Of a stretch of 64,000 bases of DNA, positions 50,015-58,238 are shown piece by piece. This DNA is from Sphingomonas_L flavalba_A. GTDB taxonomy: Bacteria; Pseudomonadota; Alphaproteobacteria; Sphingomonadales; Sphingomonadaceae. The position numbers and the translations under genes were made by a program. Each line of letters opens with the position of its first letter. Within the stretch, counting starts at the first letter, position 1. The notes beneath the pieces are model-generated. The model was not told where the DNA came from. It did not search any database and was given only the letters and a program-made list of their open reading frames with translations. The stretch spans positions 744,001 to 808,000 of the forward strand of contig NZ_CP180208.1 of NCBI RefSeq assembly GCF_047553045.1, in the 5' to 3' direction.

Positions 50015-52408
50015 CTATCGATCCAGTATCTTAGGCCAGTCGGCGCGGCGGGGGGCACCGTCGCAATAGGTGGCGATCAGGCGGGTGAGCTTGGGCAGGC
50101 TGGTCGTGCGGTCATAGCCGCTCAACTGCCCGGTTCCGGCGAATTGCCCGTAAATTGCGCCGGATTCCCGCCAGTTTCGGCAGGCGCCGGCCAGATCGCC
50201 GCCGTTGTAATGGTTGACGCCCAGCGTTTCGAGCGCGGATGCCATGCTGCGCCGGGCGCCGGGCGCATCGCCGGCGCGCGTGACGAGGGTGCGATGGGCG
50301 GCCATCACTTCCGCTTCCACCGCGTAGCTTTCGGCAAAGCGGCCGGTGTCGGCAAGAACCTGCGCATAGATTTCGCCGCACAGCGCGATCATCTGTGCGC
50401 CACCGGCATCGCCGGGGTCGCGGGCCGCAACGGCGCGGGCCAGTTGCATCGCTTCGCTGATCGCGGCGAGCGCGTCCGCGTCACGGCGGTTGGCGCGGTG
50501 GACGACGGCGCTGTACCAGAGCGATATCGCCAGCTTCCGCCGGAAAGACGGATCGTCCGGGTGGTGTTTCAGCACGCCGCGGTTGAGCGCGACCGCGCGT
50601 TCCAGCGCGCCGCGCGCCTCGTCCGCCCGCCCGGTACGGTGCAGGTTTTCGCCGAGCAGGCGCAGATTGGCGGAGAGCGAAGCGGTCACCTGCTTGTCCG
50701 CCTGCAATTCCGGGGGCAGCGCGCGGATGAACTCCTCCGCCCGCCTGTGGCCGATCGCGGCGGCGGCGAAATCATTGTCCCAGTTATAGCTTTCCGCCTC
50801 TGCCTGCAGCGCGACGGCCAGTTGCCGTGCGGTATCGACGTCGGGCGGCCGGATTGATTCCAGCAATTGCCGTGCGGCGACCGCCTGCCGGCGGGCAATC
50901 GCGATCGCGTTGTTGTTGTAAAGGTTGACCCCGGCCTGTTCGACCAGCAGCTTTGCATAAGCGCGCCGCGCGTCGACATCGTCCGGCTGGGCCTCGTAAA
51001 GCGGCTTCAGGATCGATTCCGCGCGGACGAGCAGGGCGTTGGCGTCCTGATACCGGCCGAGTTGCCCGGACTGGCCGCTGCCGGTCACCTGGGCGAGGCG
51101 CAGGAAGCCAAGTCCAGCCTCCTGCCGGACATCGGCGGGTGCGCGCGGCATTGCGGCCAGCGCCTCCAGATAGGTCAGGCTGGACTGAACCAGTGTCTGG
51201 CGCGCCTGCGTCGTGCCGCTGACCGCGCTGACCTGATCGAAGGCGTCGAACAGCATCGTCCGGGCGATCGCCCGGGTCTGGGCAAAGCGGCGGTCGGCCT
51301 CGGCGCGGGCGGCCTGCGCGCGGATATTGGCGAGAACAATCATCGTCACCGCGCCGATCACCAGCAGCGCCGCTATCGCTGCCGCCCCTACGCCGATCGG
51401 GTGGCGGGCCGCGAATTTGCGCGCGGCATAGGGCCAACCGGCGTCGAGCGCCGCGATCGGCCGGTTGCCGCGCCAGGCGGCGACATCGGCACGCAACGCT
51501 TCCGCCGTCGGGTAGCGGGCGGACGGGGTGTCGGCGGTGGCGCGGGCGACGATGGCCCGGCGTTCCGGCGCGTCGTCCTCCACCAGCCGTTCGAGCAGCC
51601 GGCCGAGCGAGAAGATGTCCGCCGCCGTCGTCGTTTCACCGCCGGCCAGCCGTTCCGGGGCGGCGAAACCGGGCGTCAGGCTGAGGCTGCCGACCGGGCT
51701 GCCGATCGGGCGTTCGCCGTCACCGTCGAGCGTCCGTGGGCGGGCGATGCCGAAATCGATCAGCTTTACCGTGCCGTCGCGGGTAACCAGCACGTTGGAT
51801 GGAGTGATGTCGCGGTGGACGATCAGGCTGTGATGGGCAAAGGCGACCGCGCCGCAGACATCCTCGAACAGGCGGAGGCGGGCGCCGCGGTCGAGCGCGT
51901 TATCGCGGCAGTAGGCGAGGATCGGTTCGCCATCGACCAGTTCCATGATGATGTAGGGCGCGCCGTCCTCCGTCGCGCCGCCGTCGTAAAGCCGGGCGAT
52001 GTTCGGGTGCTCCAGCCGGGCTAGTGTCTGGCGCTCGCGCTCGAACCGCTCGATCAGGCGGTCTGACAGCAGGCCGGGCTTGATCAGCTTGACCGCGGCC
52101 TGATGGGCGAAGTCGCCGCGGTCGCGCTCGCCGCGATAGACGGCGCCCATGCCGCCGCGACCGATCTTCTCGACGATGCGGTAGCTGCCGACCCGTTCCG
52201 GCAGCCGTTCATCCTCGACCGCATCGACCGCGCCGCCGGTTTGCAGAGCGGTCATCCGTTCGGCGGCGAGCGTTGCCCTGACCCGGCGGAGAACGGTTTC
52301 CGGTTCGTGGGTTTGCGCGTCGACCCAGCGGTCGCGCTCACGCGCGGGCACGTCGGCCAGCGCCTCCAGCAGGCGTAGGACCCGGCGCTCCGTCCCCGGA
52401 TCAGTCAC
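50015..52408 (-). CDS. Ser/Thr protein kinase with transmembrane segment and TPR-like repeats
   Basis: A 797-residue Hanks-type kinase from a GTG at 52408. The kinase domain (about 76-335) has the glycine loop GRGGMGAVY (83-91), Lys107 in AAVKLIK, HRDITPSN (198-205) and DFG (218-220). The lysine usual two residues after HRD is replaced by Thr202 (HRDIT in place of HRDLK). A single membrane segment (about 335-362) leads to a C-terminal helical repeat region of about 430 residues, probably periplasmic. Its start overlaps the sigma factor stop by eight bases, so the two form one unit and the sigma factor is the likely substrate. Confidence 0.9.
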   Translation of the reverse strand: MTDPGTERRVLRLLEALADVPARERDRWVDAQTHEPETVLRRVRATLAAERMTALQTGGAVDAVEDERLPERVGSYRIVEKIGRGGMGAVYRGERDRGDFAHQAAVKLIKPGLLSDRLIERFERERQTLARLEHPNIARLYDGGATEDGAPYIIMELVDGEPILAYCRDNALDRGARLRLFEDVCGAVAFAHHSLIVHRDITPSNVLVTRDGTVKLIDFGIARPRTLDGDGERPIGSPVGSLSLTPGFAAPERLAGGETTTAADIFSLGRLLERLVEDDAPERRAIVARATADTPSARYPTAEALRADVAAWRGNRPIAALDAGWPYAARKFAARHPIGVGAAAIAALLVIGAVTMIVLANIRAQAARAEADRRFAQTRAIARTMLFDAFDQVSAVSGTTQARQTLVQSSLTYLEALAAMPRAPADVRQEAGLGFLRLAQVTGSGQSGQLGRYQDANALLVRAESILKPLYEAQPDDVDARRAYAKLLVEQAGVNLYNNNAIAIARRQAVAARQLLESIRPPDVDTARQLAVALQAEAESYNWDNDFAAAAIGHRRAEEFIRALPPELQADKQVTASLSANLRLLGENLHRTGRADEARGALERAVALNRGVLKHHPDDPSFRRKLAISLWYSAVVHRANRRDADALAAISEAMQLARAVAARDPGDAGGAQMIALCGEIYAQVLADTGRFAESYAVEAEVMAAHRTLVTRAGDAPGARRSMASALETLGVNHYNGGDLAGACRNWRESGAIYGQFAGTGQLSGYDRTTSLPKLTRLIATYCDGAPRRADWPKILDR

Positions 52409-52961
52409 CGAACGCCGGGTTGATCAGCGCATCCGCCAGCCAGGCGCGCGCGGCGAACCAGCGGCGCTTCACGGTCGCTTCCGACACGCCGTAGACGGCG
52501 GCGATATCGGCGAGGGTCATGCCGCCGAAATATCGCATCTCCACCAGTTCAGCGAGCTTCATGTCATATGTCCCCAGCCGCTTAAGCGCATCTTCGAGGG
52601 CAATCAGGTCATGGCGCTGGACGCCTTCGATGCGGGTGGTCAGCTCCACCTTGAAATGGCGGCGCTTGCCGGCCTGCTTCGCGCGGGCATGGTCGATCAG
52701 GATGTTGCGCATCAGCCGCGAGGCGAGAGCGAGGAAATGGGCGCGGTCGTTGATACCGATATTGCCTTGCCGAACCAGACGCAGCACCGCGTCGTTGACC
52801 AGATCGCCGGTCGACAGCGATGCATTCTGTTCGCCACGCAGCTGGGCGGCGGCGATTTGCGACAGGGCGGGGTGGAGCAGCGCGACAAGCCGGTCCCGCG
52901 CGGCGTCGTCACCCTGCCGCCAGGCCGCGAGCAACCGCTGGGAACTATCCATGTCGGCCAT
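52401..52961 (-). CDS. ECF-type RNA polymerase sigma factor, kinase-linked
   Basis: A 186-residue ECF sigma factor from the ATG at 52961 (AGGGGG five bases upstream; a GTG at 52967 overlaps that site). Region 2 includes ALASRLMRNILIDHARAKQAGKR and region 4 includes LAELVEMRYFGGMTLADIAAVYGVSEATVKRRWFAARAWL. The acidic DAED motif that usually opens region 2.2 and contacts the beta-prime subunit is replaced by LSTGDLVNDAVLRL, with Ser/Thr at 48, 50 and 51. This is the pattern of kinase-activated ECF factors such as Vibrio EcfP/PknT. No anti-sigma gene is adjacent. Confidence 0.9.
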   Translation of the reverse strand: MADMDSSQRLLAAWRQGDDAARDRLVALLHPALSQIAAAQLRGEQNASLSTGDLVNDAVLRLVRQGNIGINDRAHFLALASRLMRNILIDHARAKQAGKRRHFKVELTTRIEGVQRHDLIALEDALKRLGTYDMKLAELVEMRYFGGMTLADIAAVYGVSEATVKRRWFAARAWLADALINPAFGD

Positions 52962-53329
52962 TATCACCCCCTGGTCGGCCGGGCAGAGCTATGGAAGCCG
53001 AACGGATTCGGCAAGCAAGAAGCGCGATGCCGTAGCGGCCGTGCCGTTTCGAGACCGACGGCATGGGCCACCCAAGCGTGGAGGAAGCGCACGCTGGCCG
53101 GTCTGGCCGGGGCGCGGGCCGCCAGCGGATTGAAAAGGCGGGCCTTGTCGCCTTCGGCGGGTGCCGTCGACATCGGCTGAACACCCGGTCGATGACGCTG
53201 CATGTGTTCTCGCAGGGCGAAATCCGCGCAACTGCACCTTTCTCCACTGGCATTTTTGGCGGAAATACGCCTATTCCATGCGCGCGAGCGGCTGGTGAAT
53301 ACGCCGGGGATCAGATTTTAGGGGTGGGT
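52962..53329. other. 368-base stretch without a convincing gene
   Basis: This region lies between the divergent sigma factor and FadR-type regulator genes. Open frames run through it on both strands, but they have no ribosome site, no recognisable domain and arginine-rich shadow composition. It should contain both promoters. I found only a short GGCG/CGCC inverted repeat near 53260 and no clear -35/-10 pair. Confidence 0.5.
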
Positions 53330-54100
53330 ATGAACAAGGGCTGCTTGGGTTTGGGTGCCGCCGGGCAGGGCCGGACGCGGGCAAAGCGCCTGCATGGCAC
53401 CATTGCCCATAATCTGGGCGTTGCCATTGTCGGCGGGCGCTATGCGCCGGGCGACACTCTGTCCGGCGAGATCGCGTTCAGCGAACATCTGAAGGTTTCG
53501 CGCAGCGCCTATCGGGAGGCGATCCGCATCCTGTCCGCCAAGGGGCTGGTCGAAAGCCGGCCGAAAGCGGGTACCCGGGTCAGCCCGCGCAGCATGTGGA
53601 ACATGCTTGATCCGGACGTGCTGGCCTGGGCGTTCGAAAGCGAGCCGAGCCAAACGTTCGTCCGCGACCTGTTCGAACTTCGGCTGATCGTCGGGCCGCA
53701 GGCGGCGGCGCTGGCCGCCGAACGCCGGACCGGCCAGCAGCTTTCGCGGATGGGGCACGCGCTTGAGCGGATGGCGGAGTTTGGCCTCGCCACCACAGAG
53801 GGGCGCGAGGCGGACCAGCAATTCCACCACGCCGTGCTGGAGGCGACGGGCAATGAGCCGCTGATCTCTCTGTCGAGCACGATCCGCGCCGCCATTGGCT
53901 GGACCGTGGTGTTCAGGCAACGGGCGCGGGGGCTGTCGCGCGACCCGCTGGAAGAGCACCGGCTGCTTTACGACGCGATCGCCGACGGGAGCGCGGTGGC
54001 AGCGGAAGCGGCGATGCGCGCGCTGATCCGGCGGACGATGGCCGATACCGACATGGCGCCGGACGATGCGGAGCCCGTCGCCCGGCTCAGGACGGGATAG
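53330..54100 (+). CDS. FadR/GntR family transcriptional regulator
   Basis: A 256-residue regulator from the ATG at 53330, after AGGGGTGGG. It has a winged-helix N-terminus (LGVAIVGGRYAPGDTLSGEIAFSEHLKVSRSAYREAIRILSAKGLVESRPKAGTRV) and a C-terminal FCD domain with DQQFHHAVLEATGNEPL. The RSMWNMLDPDVLAWAFE segment between domains is seen in the DgoR-like sugar-acid group of FadR regulators. The target genes are not obvious. Its 3' end overlaps the convergent SLOG-like gene by 14 bases. Confidence 0.9.
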   Translation: MNKGCLGLGAAGQGRTRAKRLHGTIAHNLGVAIVGGRYAPGDTLSGEIAFSEHLKVSRSAYREAIRILSAKGLVESRPKAGTRVSPRSMWNMLDPDVLAWAFESEPSQTFVRDLFELRLIVGPQAAALAAERRTGQQLSRMGHALERMAEFGLATTEGREADQQFHHAVLEATGNEPLISLSSTIRAAIGWTVVFRQRARGLSRDPLEEHRLLYDAIADGSAVAAEAAMRALIRRTMADTDMAPDDAEPVARLRTG

Positions 54101-55865
54101 CCAGTTTGCGGTGGGTGTAGGTCGACCGCCATTCGCCCAGATCGGCCAGCATGATCGCGGCCGCCTGTTCGGTGGCGCGGGCGGCGAGCGAGTGGTCGAG
54201 CGCGTCGGCGCGCAGCATCGCCGCGACCTGTTCCAGCCGGCGGGCGGTTTCGGCTGAGCGGCCGGCGGTGCCCGCGAAGTCCCCCGCGCCGCGGATGCCG
54301 AAGATGCCGGCGCCGAGAGTCGGAAAGGCGGCGGACAGCATGCCGAGGACCGGCGCGACCTCTTTCGTTGCCTGATAGGCGAAGACAAGGCCGCCGAGCG
54401 TGCCGATGCCGGTCAGGATGGTCAGCGCGAACAGCGCCATGCCCAACCGGTGCAGCCGGTGGTCGAGCCGGTGCATCCGTTCGGCCGAGCGGCGGTTGTA
54501 GACGACCTGATCGTCCAGTTCGTGCGCCGCGACATGCCGGGCGAGGCGGGTCAGGGCGCCGGTGCCGTCCAGCGTCGGCGGCACGCCAAGCGTGCGCCAC
54601 AGCGCCTGCACATACCAGTCCGTCCAGCGGCCGTTGCCGCTGCGCGCGCGCAGCGCGAGGTTACCGGCGCCGAGCAGCTTCAGGCTGCGTAGTGGGCGCA
54701 ACTGTTCGGCAAGGAAGCGATAGTCGAGCCAGCGCCGGTGCCATTCGCGGCGCGTGCCATAGGCGGTATTGACGATAATCGCGGCGATGACGACCAGTTC
54801 GGCGACCAGCAGATACAGCTTCTGCCCTGGCAGCAGCCCGGCGATCAGTGACAGCAGCACCGCGAGCGCGGCACCGGCGAAATTCAGGACGACGCCGCTG
54901 CGGAAGACATTGGCATAATGCTGGGCCAGCCCGTCGGCCCAGGCAAAGGCGGATTCGAGCCTGTCCATGCCGGCAACCGGGCCGCAGGTCGCCTCCGCCC
55001 CGTGCAGATAGGCGGCCCAGTCGCTTCGGGCGACGTCGGCGTAAGGTTGGCCGCGAAAGCTGGAGCGGCGCAGCGGCTGGATGCCGACGGATGCCAGCAT
55101 CAGCGCCCATTCCGGGCGCCAGCGGATGCGCTGTTCCGTCTCGGCGAGGAAAGTTTCCAGTTCCGGGCCGTCGGCCGGCGGAGCGATGAGCGCGCGGAGC
55201 AGTCCCTCCAGCGCGGCATCGTCGAGCGGGCGCTGCGGTGCTTCGTCCCGCCGCAGGAAATCCGACGCCATCGCGCCGAAGCCGGGCCACAGGATGCGGG
55301 GGCCGCCCGGCGCCTTGCCGGTCGGCAGGTGGATGACCGGCACGCCCCGGCGCACCGCTAGGTCGAGGATATCGGCGGTGCCGCCGCGGCCGCGCGCATC
55401 CTCTCCATTCCACGCGGCGACCAGTATGTCGCACTGCGCGACGGTCGCTTCGCCGGCGAGGATGTAGCCGTGCGGGCCGTGGCTGCGCAGGCCCGGCAGG
55501 GCATAGACCGCCGTCGCCTTGTCGAGCAGGGCATGAAAGGCGGTAAGCGCCGGCCCCTTGAAATCCTCCGCATAGATGGCGGGTGGGAAAGGCAACACCG
55601 CGTGCAGGGAAAAGCCGTGGCGCAGTGCCGCCCCGGCGGCCGCCTGATCGGCGCCCTCGGCGAGCGGCGACACCATGGTCAGCGCCGGCGGCCGCGCGCC
55701 GAACAGCGCGGCGTGGTCGCGGCCGATACCGGCGGTGATCCGGGCGATGGTGGCGAGCAGCGCGTCGAGCGCGGTATCGAGCGCGGCGCGTTCCGCCGCC
55801 GTCAGCGACCGATGCCCGGTGATACCAAGGCTGAGCGCGAGTTCCGGGCGTGGCGGGTGGGTCAC
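54087..55865 (-). CDS. SLOG-like N-terminal domain fused to a multi-TM (SLATT-like) C-terminal domain
   Basis: About 592 residues from a GTG at 55865 (a TTG at 55907 is the frame's first start; neither has a good ribosome site). The N-terminal Rossmann-like part has LGITGHRSL, SPLAEGADQAAAGAALRHGFSLHAVLPFP and GRGGTADILDLAVRRGVPVIHL, the pattern of SLOG/YpsA-like nucleotide-sensing domains. Two hydrophobic segments follow (about 345-390), then a helical part with RRWLDYRFLAEQLRPL, like the 2TM SLATT family, and two more hydrophobic segments. SLOG and SLATT proteins are predicted partners in nucleotide-signal defence systems. A housekeeping role is possible. No nucleotide synthase is adjacent. 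Confidence 0.75.
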   Translation of the reverse strand: MTHPPRPELALSLGITGHRSLTAAERAALDTALDALLATIARITAGIGRDHAALFGARPPALTMVSPLAEGADQAAAGAALRHGFSLHAVLPFPPAIYAEDFKGPALTAFHALLDKATAVYALPGLRSHGPHGYILAGEATVAQCDILVAAWNGEDARGRGGTADILDLAVRRGVPVIHLPTGKAPGGPRILWPGFGAMASDFLRRDEAPQRPLDDAALEGLLRALIAPPADGPELETFLAETEQRIRWRPEWALMLASVGIQPLRRSSFRGQPYADVARSDWAAYLHGAEATCGPVAGMDRLESAFAWADGLAQHYANVFRSGVVLNFAGAALAVLLSLIAGLLPGQKLYLLVAELVVIAAIIVNTAYGTRREWHRRWLDYRFLAEQLRPLRSLKLLGAGNLALRARSGNGRWTDWYVQALWRTLGVPPTLDGTGALTRLARHVAAHELDDQVVYNRRSAERMHRLDHRLHRLGMALFALTILTGIGTLGGLVFAYQATKEVAPVLGMLSAAFPTLGAGIFGIRGAGDFAGTAGRSAETARRLEQVAAMLRADALDHSLAARATEQAAAIMLADLGEWRSTYTHRKLAIPS

Positions 55866-55943
55866 GCCGCCACCGTTATCAGCCCGCGCGGCCGACGGCG
55901 AGAGCAAGCTGCGGAAAGCGCGTGGAAAGATGGGCCATGCCGT

Positions 55944-56687
55944 TCAGCGCCCGACCAGTCCGATCAACGCCTGCGCGGCGGCGGGCGCGCGGATTTTCGC
56001 TCCGTTGATCATGAAAGCGAGCACGTCGCCATGGGATGCCGAGCCGCGCAGGCGATCGGCGATGCCGGCCAGTTCGCCGGCGTCATAGCCGGTATCGACA
56101 GCTTCGCGCGCAGCCTGAAACCGGGCATAGGTGAAGCCGCCGGAGGCTTCATCGATGGTCGGCGCGTCCGGCTTGTCGGCGTAGACGATGGCGACGCCGG
56201 CCTGGCGCGCCAGTGCGTAAAACGCCGGGTCGACAAAGCTTTCATGCCGCACCTCGACCGCGTGGCGCAGCTTCAGTCCGCCGACACTATCGGGCAGCAA
56301 TGCCAGGAAGGCGCCGAAATCGACGGGGTCGAACGGCTTGGTCGCCATGAATTGCCACAGGATCGGCCCCAGCTTGTCGCCCAGTTCGGCGATGCCCTGA
56401 CCGACGAATTTGGCGATCGAGCCTTCCGCCTCTGCCAGCACCCGGCGGTTGGTGCAGAAGCGCGACGCCTTCAGCGCATAGACGAAACCGTCCGGCGCCG
56501 CTTCCGCCCATTTGGCGAAGGTCGCTGGGGTCTGGCTGCGGTAATAGGTGCCGTTCACTTCGATCGCGGTCACCGCGCGGGTGGCGAAGGTGATTTCCTG
56601 GCTATGCGGCAAGCCTTCGGGAAAGAAGGTGCCGCGCCAAGGTTCGTAGGTCCAGCCGCCGATGCCGATGCGGATAGTGCCGGTCAT
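55944..56687 (-). CDS. DUF72 family protein
   Basis: A 247-residue TIM-barrel-like DUF72 protein. The opening IRIGIGGWTYEPWRGTFFPEG and AIEVNGTYYRSQTPATFAKWAEAAPDGFVYALKASRF match the family closely, as do VEVRHESF and FTYARF. Biochemical function is not established for the family. It lies 9 bases downstream of the small membrane protein gene and 78 bases upstream of the SLOG-like gene, on the same strand. Confidence 0.92.
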   Translation of the reverse strand: MTGTIRIGIGGWTYEPWRGTFFPEGLPHSQEITFATRAVTAIEVNGTYYRSQTPATFAKWAEAAPDGFVYALKASRFCTNRRVLAEAEGSIAKFVGQGIAELGDKLGPILWQFMATKPFDPVDFGAFLALLPDSVGGLKLRHAVEVRHESFVDPAFYALARQAGVAIVYADKPDAPTIDEASGGFTYARFQAAREAVDTGYDAGELAGIADRLRGSASHGDVLAFMINGAKIRAPAAAQALIGLVGR

Positions 56688-56696
56688 GCCCCCGGT

Positions 56697-56918
56697 TTAA
56701 TGCAGATTGCGGGCATAGGCGAGCGCGTCGAGCATCTTGCCCCCGGCCATGAACACCGCACCGGTGCAGGCGAGAAACAGCAGCTTGCCGCCCCAGCCGG
56801 GATATTGGGTGATGTAGACATGGCCGCGTTCGACCGCGCCGACCGCCAGCGCGTAGATCACGATATAAGCTTCGAAACGGGACTTGATGGTGAAGAGGCG
56901 GGCAATCCTGGCAAACAT
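56697..56918 (-). CDS. Small conserved-looking membrane protein
   Basis: About 73 residues from an ATG at 56918. The frame is open to 56993. Two hydrophobic stretches (YIVIYALAVGAV and LLFLACTGAVFMAGGKMLDAL) and a basic N-terminus suggest a two-span inner-membrane protein with its N-terminus in the cytoplasm. No family is assigned. It lies between astB and the DUF72 gene. Its start is uncertain because no clear ribosome site precedes either candidate. Confidence 0.6.
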   Translation of the reverse strand: MFARIARLFTIKSRFEAYIVIYALAVGAVERGHVYITQYPGWGGKLLFLACTGAVFMAGGKMLDALAYARNLH

Positions 56919-56993
56919 GCCAATGCCGTAGCAAGGAGCGGGCCAGAACGATGGCCCGGCGAGTCGCCCCCGATCATCGTGGTAAACTGTCAA

Positions 56994-58238
56994 CTAATCC
57001 GACAGCTCGGCGGCGAGATCCAGCATGGCGAGCAGCCCGGCGCGGGCGGCCAGTATGTCGGCGACCAGCGCCGGATCGGTCAGCGTGGCGGGGTCGATCG
57101 TCTCCGGCCAGGTCTGGCGGACCAGCCCTTCCAGCCGGTCGATCTTCGCTTCGTCGAGCAGGAAGCGCGGATCGACGGTATCGGGATCGGCGACGACGCG
57201 CAGGCGCAGGCAGGCCGGGCCGCCGCCATTGGCCATCGACTGGCGAACGTCGACGAAGATCAGCCGCCGGATCGGGCCGTTGCCGGCGACCAGTTCGGCG
57301 AGATAGCGGCCCACTGTTGCATGGTCGCGCGCCTCGACCGGCAGGATCAGGGCCTGTTCGCCGCCGGGCAGGGTGACCAGCTGGGCATTGAACAGATAGG
57401 TAGCGATCGCGTCGGCCAGGCTGATCCGGCTTGCCGGTACCTCGACGATCCGCACGTCGGGTAGCAGCCGGCGCAGGTCGGCGTAAAACGCGTCCTTGTC
57501 CGAAAACGCCTGTTCGTGGGTGAACAGCGTCAGCCCGTCGGCGACGGCGACGACATCGTTGTGGAACGCGCCGGCGCTAATCGCTTCCGGCGTCTGTTCG
57601 ACGAACAGGGTGCGCTGCGGGTCGAGCCCGTGGCGGAAGGCGACAGCCTGCGACGCGACGGCGTGCTGGCGGGCGGGAAAACCGCCGCCGCTGCGGCCGA
57701 ACACGAAGACCTCGACGCCGGGCGCATCGTGGGCGGGGCCAAGGCGCATATGGTTGGCGGCGCCCTCGTCGCCCAGCGGCGGCAATACCGGCTTGTGCAC
57801 GGCAAAGGCGGGGTGAGCGAAGGCGATCCGCAACTGCCGCAGCGTGTTCGGCCATTCGTGGCTGCGATGCGGCATTGTCATCAGATTGGCGACGGTCAGG
57901 TGGCAGCGCCCATCGGCGGTGTCCGGCGCCGGGGAGACGGTGGCGGCGTTGGCCGTCCACATCGCCGCCGCCGACATCGCCCAGGCATCGACCGGGGAAT
58001 GGTTGACGCCCAGCGCGTCCAGCCACCGGGCATTGGGGCGCGGGTGTGGCAGCAACAGGCCCTGCGGCAGGCCAAGCGCCAGATTGCCGCGCATTTTCGC
58101 CAGGCCCTGCAACGCGGCGGCGCGGGGGTGAGACAGGGCGCCGGCATTGCGCGCTGACGCGAGGTTGCCGACGCTCAGCCCGGCATAGTTGTGGCTAGGC
58201 CCGACCAGCCCGTCGAAATTGATCTCTCGCAGCGCCAT
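56994..58238 (-). CDS. astB: N-succinylarginine dihydrolase
   Basis: A 414-residue AstB. The start MALREINFDGLVGPSHNYAGLSVGNLAS is diagnostic, and FHNDVVAVAD and MANGGGPACLRLRVV carry the active-site His and Cys residues of the amidinotransferase fold. It converts N2-succinylarginine to succinylornithine, ammonia and CO2, the second step of the arginine succinyltransferase pathway. Its ATG overlaps the astA stop by one base. Confidence 0.95.
   Translation of the reverse strand: MALREINFDGLVGPSHNYAGLSVGNLASARNAGALSHPRAAALQGLAKMRGNLALGLPQGLLLPHPRPNARWLDALGVNHSPVDAWAMSAAAMWTANAATVSPAPDTADGRCHLTVANLMTMPHRSHEWPNTLRQLRIAFAHPAFAVHKPVLPPLGDEGAANHMRLGPAHDAPGVEVFVFGRSGGGFPARQHAVASQAVAFRHGLDPQRTLFVEQTPEAISAGAFHNDVVAVADGLTLFTHEQAFSDKDAFYADLRRLLPDVRIVEVPASRISLADAIATYLFNAQLVTLPGGEQALILPVEARDHATVGRYLAELVAGNGPIRRLIFVDVRQSMANGGGPACLRLRVVADPDTVDPRFLLDEAKIDRLEGLVRQTWPETIDPATLTDPALVADILAARAGLLAMLDLAAELSD

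Noticed and set aside
52945..53253. Minus-strand open frames upstream of the sigma factor gene
   Set aside because: No ribosome site, no hydrophobic or domain pattern and no similarity that I recognise. The region is better read as promoter DNA.
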